A stretch of DNA of 21,996 nucleotides from a virus: positions 1-21,996 of the IMG/VR virus record IMGVR_UViG_3300047281_000143. The stretch is one strand, 5' to 3'. Below the pieces are notes generated by a model, which did not search any database, was not told where the DNA came from, and saw nothing but the letters and a program-made list of their open reading frames with translations. Numbering within the stretch: position 1 is the stretch's first letter; each line of letters starts with the position of its first letter. Made by a program: the position numbers and the translations under genes. This document shows positions 13,263-19,145 of the stretch, in pieces.

Positions 13263-13721
13263 TTATTTACCTTTTTGTGCTTCAACTACCCGTTTTCTCA
13301 AGCTACTAGAGCTAAACGAGTGGTCACGCCCATTGAACACTAATTCAATGTTTCTTTGGGCGCAGATATCTTTGCCCGTAAATTCTTTGTCTTTGTACTC
13401 TACACCCAAAATGCGAACATCAATTGGTAGTGTGAGTAGAATATCTTCAAGGTCCTTCTCAGTATTATAGACTACAATTTCATCTACAAAACGGACAGCA
13501 CTCAGACTAATCTGTCGTTCAACAATACTTTGAATGGGTTCATTCTTTTCAGGTCTATCCCATTGAGCATTGTTTTGTAGTGCAGCAATAAGATAATCAC
13601 AATGGTTCTTAGCTTGACTAAGCATTGCAATGTGACCTGCATGTAATAGATCAAATTGGCTAAAGGTGATACCAATCTTTAGTCCCTTGTCTTTTAGTTC
13701 TTTAATCTTATTGAATATCAT
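13263..13721 (-). CDS. TagD-like nucleotidyltransferase (HxGH class)
   Basis: A 152-residue protein with the cytidylyltransferase fold: IGITFSQFDLLHAGHIAMLSQAK (about 16-38), where HAGH is the nucleotide-binding HxGH motif, then DYLIAALQNNAQWDR, the RQISLSAVRFVDEIVVY block and an SSSSLRKRV end matching the (I/S)STT-x-(I/L)-x-x-R motif. Glycerol-3-phosphate cytidylyltransferase (TagD) and the HldE/RfaE2 C-terminal domain are the nearest families; the substrate cannot be told from sequence alone. It overlaps the 67-residue gene by 14 bp and is followed by the queD promoter. It may activate a sugar- or polyol-phosphate. Confidence 0.83.
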   Translation of the reverse strand: MIFNKIKELKDKGLKIGITFSQFDLLHAGHIAMLSQAKNHCDYLIAALQNNAQWDRPEKNEPIQSIVERQISLSAVRFVDEIVVYNTEKDLEDILLTLPIDVRILGVEYKDKEFTGKDICAQRNIELVFNGRDHSFSSSSLRKRVVEAQKGK

Positions 13722-13911
13722 TTTTAGCCTTGCTTATAGCATCTTTCATTCTAACTTCGTGTTCTCTTTCAGAGATACTAAGTTCATGTAGTCTGTCAGC
13801 GCAACTACGGATATCTTCACTCAATTGACCGTGACCTACTTCAGTTTCTACTGTTCGTACAATCTCATGTAATGCTATTACTGCATCAACTAATTCAAGA
13901 TTTCTCATCAT
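13708..13911 (-). CDS. Small helical unknown protein (67 aa)
   Basis: The start lies within the last codons of the preceding gene; the minus strand has GGAGAACG before ATGATG, so either M1 (13911) or M2 (13908) may be used. The product is nearly all helix-forming (ELVDAVIALHEIVRTVETEVG, then IRSCADRLHELSISEREHEVRMKDAISKAKND), with heptad-like hydrophobic spacing that suggests a short coiled coil. No enzyme motif is seen. The overlaps at both ends (17 and 14 bp) support a polycistronic gene. Confidence 0.7.
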   Translation of the reverse strand: MMRNLELVDAVIALHEIVRTVETEVGHGQLSEDIRSCADRLHELSISEREHEVRMKDAISKAKNDIQ

Positions 13912-14182
13912 CGTTCTCCGGTAGTATCTCTGTTAATTCGTCAAATCCAACACCGTCAGTTAGGTGATACTCTTTGCCTGCATGATGGTACACTGTAGTC
14001 CAAGTATGTTGATTGTTACTTGTGCCAGTGGGTTTAATGAGCCTGAACACAGTTAACATATGTTCTTTCTCAACTCCCTCAATGATTCTACAAGACGGCC
14101 CCATTACATCACGTAAAAACTTTTTGAGTTTTGCTGGATCTTTCCTTAGCTCATCTATGAACTCATTGTGCGAACCTGTCAC
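13895..14182 (-). CDS. Unknown protein, GTG start (95 aa)
   Basis: The gene starts with GTG, whose last bases form the TGA stop of the preceding gene (GTGTGA), so it is translationally coupled. The 95 residues include a charged helix (NEFIDELRKDPAKLKKFLRDVMG), a strand section (HMLTVFRLIKPTG, HTWTTVYHHAGKEYHL) and a DGVGFDELTEILPEN end. It is soluble and not recognised. It lies in the transcript that begins with folE, but nothing ties it to that pathway. Confidence 0.68.
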   Translation of the reverse strand: MTGSHNEFIDELRKDPAKLKKFLRDVMGPSCRIIEGVEKEHMLTVFRLIKPTGTSNNQHTWTTVYHHAGKEYHLTDGVGFDELTEILPENDDEKS

Positions 14183-14406
14183 ACCAATTCCTCAACAATA
14201 CCTAAAACTTCTGCAACAATTAGCAGTGTGCCTGCTTCGGGGAAGCCTACCATAATCAATGATGTGCCTGCGCCAATGCGTAGTACACTCTTTACAAGGC
14301 TAACATAAAAATGTCCCTTGCTTGTATCTTTAGGTTGAATATTGAGCTTAGGTGTATCTGCGCAATCACAATCTCTGCCTTGATTACATTTTTGATTACA
14401 ACTCAT
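14179..14406 (-). CDS. Membrane protein with N-terminal cysteine cluster (75 aa)
   Basis: The ATG overlaps the folE stop (TAATG). The first 15 residues, MSCNQKCNQGRDCDC, carry four cysteines (C3, C7, C13, C15). A polar linker follows and then two hydrophobic stretches (about 35-54 and 56-72) split by a G-F-P-E-A-G turn, which would make a membrane hairpin or one long span. A CX3CX5CXC cluster could bind zinc or iron, or serve in thiol exchange; this is inferred. No family is recognised. Confidence 0.68.
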   Translation of the reverse strand: MSCNQKCNQGRDCDCADTPKLNIQPKDTSKGHFYVSLVKSVLRIGAGTSLIMVGFPEAGTLLIVAEVLGIVEELV

Positions 14407-15080
14407 TATCGTCCCCTTGCTAGTTGATAGAACTCTGCTCGTGCTGCTGGATCACTTTTGAAGCCACCGCCTAGTTTACTAGTGACAGTTGAGCTACCCA
14501 CATCCTCTACGCCGCGCGATTTTACACAATAATGTTGGGCATCAATCATAACTGCTACATCTTCTGTATCCAGAATATATTGAAGGGCGTAGAATACTTG
14601 CTCAGTTAGTCGTTCTTGAATTTGAGGACGTTTGCTGAAGTATTCCACGATACGATTGATCTTGCTTAATCCAAGTACTTTATCTTTTGGTACATATGCA
14701 ACAGTAGCAAGACCGTCAATCACCACAAAGTGATGTTCACAGTTTGATTGTACATTAACATTGCGTTCGCACACCATTTCATCGTACTTCATTTTGTTAT
14801 CAACAGTAGTACATTTAGGGAATGCTTCATAGTCAAGACCCCAAAATATTTCGTTGACATACATCTTAGCAACACGCTTTGGTGTATCCATAAGGCTGTC
14901 ATCACTCAGATCAAGACCCAGTGTCTTCATAATCTGGTGCATGTATCCTTCGATAGCATCAATCTTTTCTTTGCGATCCCAATTATTTGGATTCATTGGA
15001 GTTTCGACTCCCATCTTAACTAGATGTTCGTGAACTCGTTGACCCAACTCTGGATCGCATTTTGTTTTATTGTATGACAT
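14406..15080 (-). CDS. folE: GTP cyclohydrolase I
   Basis: A 224-residue protein with the full FolE layout and length. FolE opens and rearranges GTP to 7,8-dihydroneopterin triphosphate, the first step toward folate and 7-deazaguanines. Visible: DTPKRVAKMY (65-74), SNCEHHFVVIDG (112-123) with zinc ligands C114 and H117, YVPKDKVLGLSKINRIVEYFSKR (129-151), QERLTEQ (155-161) and AQHYCVKSRG (181-190) with zinc ligand C185. All catalytic residues expected from the bacterial enzyme appear present. In a phage with QueD, QueE and DpdA it most likely supplies the pterin precursor for a modified DNA base, though extra folate for nucleotide synthesis is possible. An AAAGGAAGG ribosome site precedes it, and an inverted repeat lies at 15114-15141. 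Confidence 0.93.
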   Translation of the reverse strand: MSYNKTKCDPELGQRVHEHLVKMGVETPMNPNNWDRKEKIDAIEGYMHQIMKTLGLDLSDDSLMDTPKRVAKMYVNEIFWGLDYEAFPKCTTVDNKMKYDEMVCERNVNVQSNCEHHFVVIDGLATVAYVPKDKVLGLSKINRIVEYFSKRPQIQERLTEQVFYALQYILDTEDVAVMIDAQHYCVKSRGVEDVGSSTVTSKLGGGFKSDPAARAEFYQLARGR

Positions 15081-15113
15081 GATAACCTTCCTTTGTGATG
15101 GTTTGTTTTTGAT

Positions 15114-15141
15114 ATGTAAGCTACCATTGTGTAGCTTACAT
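15114..15141. repeat. 11-bp inverted repeat before folE
   Basis: ATGTAAGCTAC and GTAGCTTACAT face each other across a 6-base loop (CATTGT), a perfect 11-bp stem, in the 66-bp gap between the 15147-15338 gene and folE. No T-run follows on the minus strand (it continues ATCAAAAAC), so a classic terminator is unlikely. It may be an mRNA processing or stabilising hairpin or an operator; it shares ATGTAAG with the queE palindrome. Confidence 0.7.
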
Positions 15142-15146
15142 TCTAT

Positions 15147-15338
15147 TTAGCTTTCGTACTTCACATCCATTAAATTCTTCATCATTACGTATTGGTCATA
15201 CACGCGACTACCTTCACTGTCAACGCCGCATCCCCAATCCATAGCAGCCTGCATCTTTAACGTAGCTAACTGATGTTTGCTAAGAGTAGGGAACGCAGGT
15301 TTCGCAAATGATTCCCAAATTTCCTGTAGTGTTTTCAC
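15147..15338 (-). CDS. Small unknown protein (63 aa)
   Basis: An in-frame ATG at 15386 would give 79 residues, but it overlaps the upstream gene by 47 bp. A GTG at 15338, just after the upstream stop, is preferred; it has an AGAAG sequence about 12 nt before it. From there the protein reads (M)KTLQEIWESFAKPAFPTLSK, a helical and aromatic domain with MQAAMDWGCGVD and YDQYVMMKNLMD. It is soluble and not recognised. The start is uncertain; the gene itself is likely real. Confidence 0.6.
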   Translation of the reverse strand: MKTLQEIWESFAKPAFPTLSKHQLATLKMQAAMDWGCGVDSEGSRVYDQYVMMKNLMDVKYES

Positions 15339-15339
15339 T

Positions 15340-15540
15340 TTAGGCTTTAGCTTCTTTTCGTGCGTTCTTAGTCTCAGTAATCTCATTACGGCGAGTTTTA
15401 ACTAGTTTACTTACTTCTGCTAATGCTTTGCGGGCACGAGTGCCTGCGGCTGAGTTACCTGCTGTAAATTTTGCATCTTCCAATTGGTAATCGAGTACCG
15501 CTTGACTAATTGCTTGAGATGTTGTAGTTGATGTTGTCAT
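15340..15540 (-). CDS. Small unknown protein with basic C-terminus (66 aa)
   Basis: The ATG at 15540 follows an AAAGGAAAA ribosome site after the GalE stop. The protein starts MTTSTTTSQAISQAV, is helical in the middle (AGTRARKALAEVSKLVKTRR) and ends with KNARKEAKA. Basic, alanine-rich helices suggest nucleic-acid binding or simple packing, but no motif is recognised. It resembles short conserved phage proteins with an (S/T)AG-x-RARK-x-L core. No function assigned. Confidence 0.7.
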   Translation of the reverse strand: MTTSTTTSQAISQAVLDYQLEDAKFTAGNSAAGTRARKALAEVSKLVKTRRNEITETKNARKEAKA

Positions 15541-15557
15541 TTTATTTTCCTTTAAGT

Positions 15558-16550
15558 TTAATTTTCAATTGAGTAATCTAATTTTTTCATCCAGTCATAT
15601 GTAGTCTGGACAATATTATGTAGATCACTATGTACTGGTTTCCAGTCCGTTAATTTCATAAATCTGTTAGGATTCGCAATTAACGTTCCGGGGTCACCTT
15701 CTCTTGCTCGACCGTAACTGTAATTAACCTTCTCACCAGTAATCTTTTCTACTGCGTGAATAATTGATAAGTTACTAGTTCCCGTGCCCGTAGCTAGATT
15801 ATACGCATTAAACGTATAAGTAGCAAGTGTTTCGGCTAAGTTGACTGCTGCTAAATGCGCAGAAGCAATATCAGTAACATGTAGATAGTCTCTGATACAC
15901 GTTCCATCCTCAGTGTCAAAGTCTGACCCGTTTATTACTAATTTCTCTTTAGTCACTAAACTTCGTACTACTTTGGGCACTAAATGGGAGTCATCTGCTG
16001 TGTTGCCTAACTCACCATTGGCATCGCATCCACATGCGTTAAAGTATCTAAGTGCGATACCTTTGAATCCATGAGCATAGCAATGATCATTAATAATAGT
16101 TTCAGCCATTAACTTACTGCGACCGTATGGACTAACTGGATCAGCAATATCGTATTCATCCCATGGTAAGGCAAAGGTGTTGCCGTAAATTGCGGCGCTA
16201 CTACTGAAGACAACAGTACCATACCATCCTACTTCATGCATTGTTTGAAGCATTTTGTTAGTCTTGGCAGCATTATTATCATAATACAATCCTGGATTGG
16301 TAATACTAGGTCCAACTAAGCTAGCACCGGCAATATGAATCACTGCGACAGCATTTGAATTTTTCGCAGCGTGAGCTGCCATAGTTTCAAAATCGTCTTT
16401 GATATAAGTATCTAGATACTTGACACCAGATGAATTGCTACAACTAATATCAATTCCAATCACAGCATATCCAGCTTCTTTGAAAGCTTTAGCAGTATGA
16501 CTGCCAATGAATCCCAGCGCCCCGGTTATTACTACAGTTTTCTTAGACAT
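15558..16550 (-). CDS. galE: UDP-glucose 4-epimerase-like (GalE) protein
   Basis: A 330-residue extended short-chain dehydrogenase/reductase, the length of bacterial GalE. Motifs: the NAD-binding TGALGFIGSHT (9-19), IHIAGASLVGPSITNP (71-86), VVFSSSAAIYGNT (113-125), the catalytic YGRSK (Y142, K146) with S117-S119 nearby, ALRYFNACGCD, and an RDYLHVTDIASAHL block. The last two are characteristic of GalE rather than of dehydratases or rhamnose enzymes. It would interconvert UDP-glucose and UDP-galactose (or the N-acetyl forms). The gene is one base past the stop of a glycosyltransferase and downstream of a nucleotidyltransferase-cupin fusion, so it probably prepares the donor sugar for that transferase. 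Confidence 0.9.
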   Translation of the reverse strand: MSKKTVVITGALGFIGSHTAKAFKEAGYAVIGIDISCSNSSGVKYLDTYIKDDFETMAAHAAKNSNAVAVIHIAGASLVGPSITNPGLYYDNNAAKTNKMLQTMHEVGWYGTVVFSSSAAIYGNTFALPWDEYDIADPVSPYGRSKLMAETIINDHCYAHGFKGIALRYFNACGCDANGELGNTADDSHLVPKVVRSLVTKEKLVINGSDFDTEDGTCIRDYLHVTDIASAHLAAVNLAETLATYTFNAYNLATGTGTSNLSIIHAVEKITGEKVNYSYGRAREGDPGTLIANPNRFMKLTDWKPVHSDLHNIVQTTYDWMKKLDYSIEN

Positions 16551-16551
16551 T

Positions 16552-17727
16552 TTAGTATTTGCTTTCTCTGGTATGTTTACGATAATCGGTTGTCATGCGT
16601 AGCATAGATTCCCCGTGACCTTCCATGATATCAATAACTCTATCAATAGTGCCATCATTGTAATCGCTAATCTCGCCCATCTTTTCATGCGGGCGCTGAA
16701 GTAACTTCTCTAACTTATCCAATGCATCTTCTATAGACCAAGGAACGTAGAGGCGTGTATGATCGTTAGCAAATGTTTCAGGAAAACTACGATAAGCAGG
16801 ATAAAGCACATTGCAGCCAAGCGCATCTGCTTCGGAGACGGTGTTGGAGACCCAGTCTTGAAGAGCACAGTTGAACACCACGCGAGAATTATTAACAATA
16901 TCGTAGTAATCATTTTTGCCTAAATCTTCATATACTTTGAGTTGACCTATATTAACCATATTCATTGTGCGGTTCATGTAACTATCGTTGTTACTTTTTA
17001 GCTTACTACCGCTACATACTGCGAACTCTACTGCGCTTTCTGGATGCCGTTCGAAGTACGCTTCAACGAGGTCCATATAGAAGTCTGGTTGCTTTTCTTG
17101 ATCCCAACGTGCAGAGAATACAACACGATGTTTGCGTTCAGACCATGGAGTAATGGTTGCAACACGACTTTGAACTTCATCCTTACCAAATGCTAATCCA
17201 CTGATGTTATAGATCGGGGCGTCCCAACCTGCAATTTTCATGTGCATTACCATTTCTTCGTTAGTAGCAAGTACGCCGTCTACGAATGAGTCAACCATTT
17301 TCTCGTATTGTCCCATCCACTTCTGCATACCCCAAACATGAACGAAATCATCAGGATCAATGGATTGAGCAAGACAGCGCACAAAAATGCGAGGACGGTG
17401 AGCAGAATCAATTTGATCGAGAATATAAGGAAGGCTCTCGATACCGGGCTGAAACATGTCTTCAAAGTAGATAACATCTTCATTAGTTACTTCTCCTGTT
17501 TTCATCATTTTAACTAGATTCATTAACTGCGACATACCAAAGTATGTGCGACCATGAGCGTCTAGAACTTGACCCGTGACTATAGCTTGGTCGTTGCCTA
17601 ATGTGTCACCGGGAACAATAACGTAATCGATGCCACGTGCAATAAACACTGCTTCATTCCAGTCTTGTAACTGTAGTGTATATCGGGCTTTGTAGGGTTC
17701 AAGTCCCATGTAGAATAATTTACGCAT
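16552..17727 (-). CDS. Glycosyltransferase, GT-B fold
   Basis: The ATG at 17727 is used: it follows GAGAGAAAAG, and the upstream in-frame start (TTG, 17751) would overlap the neighbour by 32 bp. The 391-residue protein has a divergent N-terminal domain (YFEDMFQPGIESLPYIL, VDGVLATNEEMVMHMK) and a clearer C-terminal GT-B domain: HRVVFSARWDQEKQPDFY is the donor-domain entry strand, NSRVVFNCALQDWVSNTVSEADALGCNVLYP the sugar-nucleotide site with its E. This is like GT4 family members from phages. The acceptor is unknown. Its stop is adjacent to galE, and its start overlaps the nucleotidyltransferase-cupin gene by 8 bp, so these three are one translation unit. Confidence 0.82.
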   Translation of the reverse strand: MRKLFYMGLEPYKARYTLQLQDWNEAVFIARGIDYVIVPGDTLGNDQAIVTGQVLDAHGRTYFGMSQLMNLVKMMKTGEVTNEDVIYFEDMFQPGIESLPYILDQIDSAHRPRIFVRCLAQSIDPDDFVHVWGMQKWMGQYEKMVDSFVDGVLATNEEMVMHMKIAGWDAPIYNISGLAFGKDEVQSRVATITPWSERKHRVVFSARWDQEKQPDFYMDLVEAYFERHPESAVEFAVCSGSKLKSNNDSYMNRTMNMVNIGQLKVYEDLGKNDYYDIVNNSRVVFNCALQDWVSNTVSEADALGCNVLYPAYRSFPETFANDHTRLYVPWSIEDALDKLEKLLQRPHEKMGEISDYNDGTIDRVIDIMEGHGESMLRMTTDYRKHTRESKY

Positions 17728-18490
17728 CTTTTCTCTCAATGTCTTCTTCAATACAATCTTCGCCGTATTGAATCTCTACAATACGACAGGGTGTGTCAAA
17801 CGGGTTAGTTAATTGATGCCAGCTATTAATCGGAATATACCATTCTTCATGAGTTTTCAAGTGGTGCTCTTCTACATAAGAATTCGCAAGTTCATGTTTT
17901 ATAACACATGAACCTTCACTGACAATCCAATATTCACTTCGTTTGCTATGTCTTTGCATACTTAACGACTTTCCCGGATCAACTGTTAGCTCTTTAACTT
18001 TACATCCTGACACAGTATGTAGTATACGATAGTATCCCCATTGTCGCAATGTTTTTGGATGTTTCCATTCTTCCAGAATCCAGCTTGAGCTATTCTTTTT
18101 ATCTTCTCCGCCTACTCCAAATTTGAAGATCACATCTTTGACTTCCATTTCTGGAATATTCGTTTCAGTACGATCACCACCATTTGCGAATATGATTGGA
18201 TAATCATAGTATAATTTCTTAACTTTTTCTAGCAAGTTACAGGCTGTACCGTCGCTGTCATCAAATGACATTACTTCATCAACAGCTTTCAGATTAGATA
18301 CTACTGCGAATCGTTCAGCCCATGGCATAAATGATTTACTCTTTTTTCGTTCTAACCATTCATCACTGTTAAGTCCGACAATAAGATAATGCCCTAACGT
18401 CTTTGCTGAGTTAAGCAGATGAATGTGTCCGGCATGAACTGGGTCGAACCCACCGGACACTACCACGATAGTTTGATTATCGGGGCGCAT
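17720..18490 (-). CDS. Nucleotidyltransferase-cupin fusion
   Basis: A 256-residue fusion. Residues 8-115 are a cytidylyltransferase-fold domain: VVVSGGFDPVHAGHIHLLNSA (9-29) holds HxGH, followed by LIVGLNSDEWLERKK, a PWAERFAVVSNLKAVDEV block and FANGGDR, the layout of HldE/RfaE2-type and glycerol-phosphate enzymes. Residues 150-250 match the cupin domain at the C-terminus of type II mannose-6-phosphate isomerase/ManC: QWGYYRIL, VKELTVDPGKSLSMQRH, RSEYWIVSEGS, WYIPINSWHQLTNP and CRIVEIQYG, with metal-site residues of the LS-x-Q-x-H and H-x-L-x-N type. The two halves would activate and isomerise a sugar phosphate. It overlaps the genes on both sides, and precedes a glycosyltransferase and galE. 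Confidence 0.85.
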   Translation of the reverse strand: MRPDNQTIVVVSGGFDPVHAGHIHLLNSAKTLGHYLIVGLNSDEWLERKKSKSFMPWAERFAVVSNLKAVDEVMSFDDSDGTACNLLEKVKKLYYDYPIIFANGGDRTETNIPEMEVKDVIFKFGVGGEDKKNSSSWILEEWKHPKTLRQWGYYRILHTVSGCKVKELTVDPGKSLSMQRHSKRSEYWIVSEGSCVIKHELANSYVEEHHLKTHEEWYIPINSWHQLTNPFDTPCRIVEIQYGEDCIEEDIERKDA

Positions 18491-18683
18491 TTTCCTGCCA
18501 TTGATCCTTAGGATATTTGCCGGTTACAAACTTGTTGAATTGACGAAACGCATAATTGCGCATGTCATACATAGTTGCTTCGTCAAACGGATACCCGAAG
18601 TCAATACAGAATTCACGATACATGTCAAGATCGTCAAATAGTTGAGTGACACGAGGGTTAGTTTGAAAGGTTGGTTTTGCCAT
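18477..18683 (-). CDS. Conserved small acidic-aromatic unknown (68 aa)
   Basis: The ATG at 18683 follows AAGGAAACAAA. The protein starts MAKPTFQTNPRVTQLFDDLDMYREFCIDFGYPFDEATMYDMRNY and ends FNKFVTGKYPKDQWQENAPR. It is rich in F, Y, D and R, and likely a small helical bundle. I recall similar short proteins in T4-type phage genomes but no function. It overlaps the nucleotidyltransferase-cupin start by 14 bp and lies 9 bp after the T-fold gene, so it links the DpdA group to the sugar group in one transcript. Confidence 0.72.
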   Translation of the reverse strand: MAKPTFQTNPRVTQLFDDLDMYREFCIDFGYPFDEATMYDMRNYAFRQFNKFVTGKYPKDQWQENAPR

Positions 18684-18692
18684 TTTGTTTCC

Positions 18693-19145
18693 TTAGATAG
18701 CGAGTTGATTAACAGGTTTAAAATTATTGTAATAGATCGTGGCACCATTCTCACCGTCTTCTGAGACTGTGATTTCAATGTCACGATCAGGATAACGACT
18801 TGCGATAATCTCAAAAAGATCATCACTCATCATTTCACACGACTTGAAGTTCAGTTCAAGAATGCCTTGAGAGTATTGATTCTCCAGCCATCGTTTGAAT
18901 TGAATAAATTCAATATCCCTGTCATTGTGAAATACTTGCACAGCCACGTTAAAGTGAAAGACGTGACGATGCGGGGTTGCTAAAAAGCTAACATCATACT
19001 CATCTCCTGTTGCCAGTGATGGGTCTGTTGCTGCTGCTGGGTACTTATGAATACCTTCTTTTTGAAAAGTAACAAAGATCGTGCGCTTTGCTTGATCTTT
19101 AATACGTGTTCGTTTTTCTGTCAATGATTGATTCTGTTGGTTCAT
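18693..19145 (-). CDS. Divergent T-fold (QueD-like) protein, DpdL candidate
   Basis: A 150-residue protein whose reading follows the T-fold (PTPS/QueD) pattern: RTIFVTFQKEGIHKYPAAA (21-39) in the position of the F-x-AAHR block, ATPHRHVFHFNVAVQV (56-71) for the HGH-strand block, NDRDIEFIQFKRWLEN (74-89) for the DFG-x-LK helix, LNFKSCEMMSDDLFEII (98-114) for the P-T-x-E-N-x-A helix with E104 as the substrate-binding glutamate, and IEITVSEDGENGATIYY (123-139) for the closing V-x-V-x-E strand. Histidines 33, 59, 61 and 64 are candidate metal ligands. It is directly linked to DpdA by a TAATG overlap. A second QueD-type protein beside DpdA could modify 7-carboxy-7-deazaguanine, the role I recall being proposed for DpdL. 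The fold is inferred by pattern. Confidence 0.6.
   Translation of the reverse strand: MNQQNQSLTEKRTRIKDQAKRTIFVTFQKEGIHKYPAAATDPSLATGDEYDVSFLATPHRHVFHFNVAVQVFHNDRDIEFIQFKRWLENQYSQGILELNFKSCEMMSDDLFEIIASRYPDRDIEITVSEDGENGATIYYNNFKPVNQLAI

Noticed and set aside
15147-15386. 79-codon version of the small gene before folE
   Set aside because: The first 16 codons read through the neighbour's coding end in another frame with a 47-bp overlap, and give a basic, unlikely N-terminus. The GTG at 15338 fits better.
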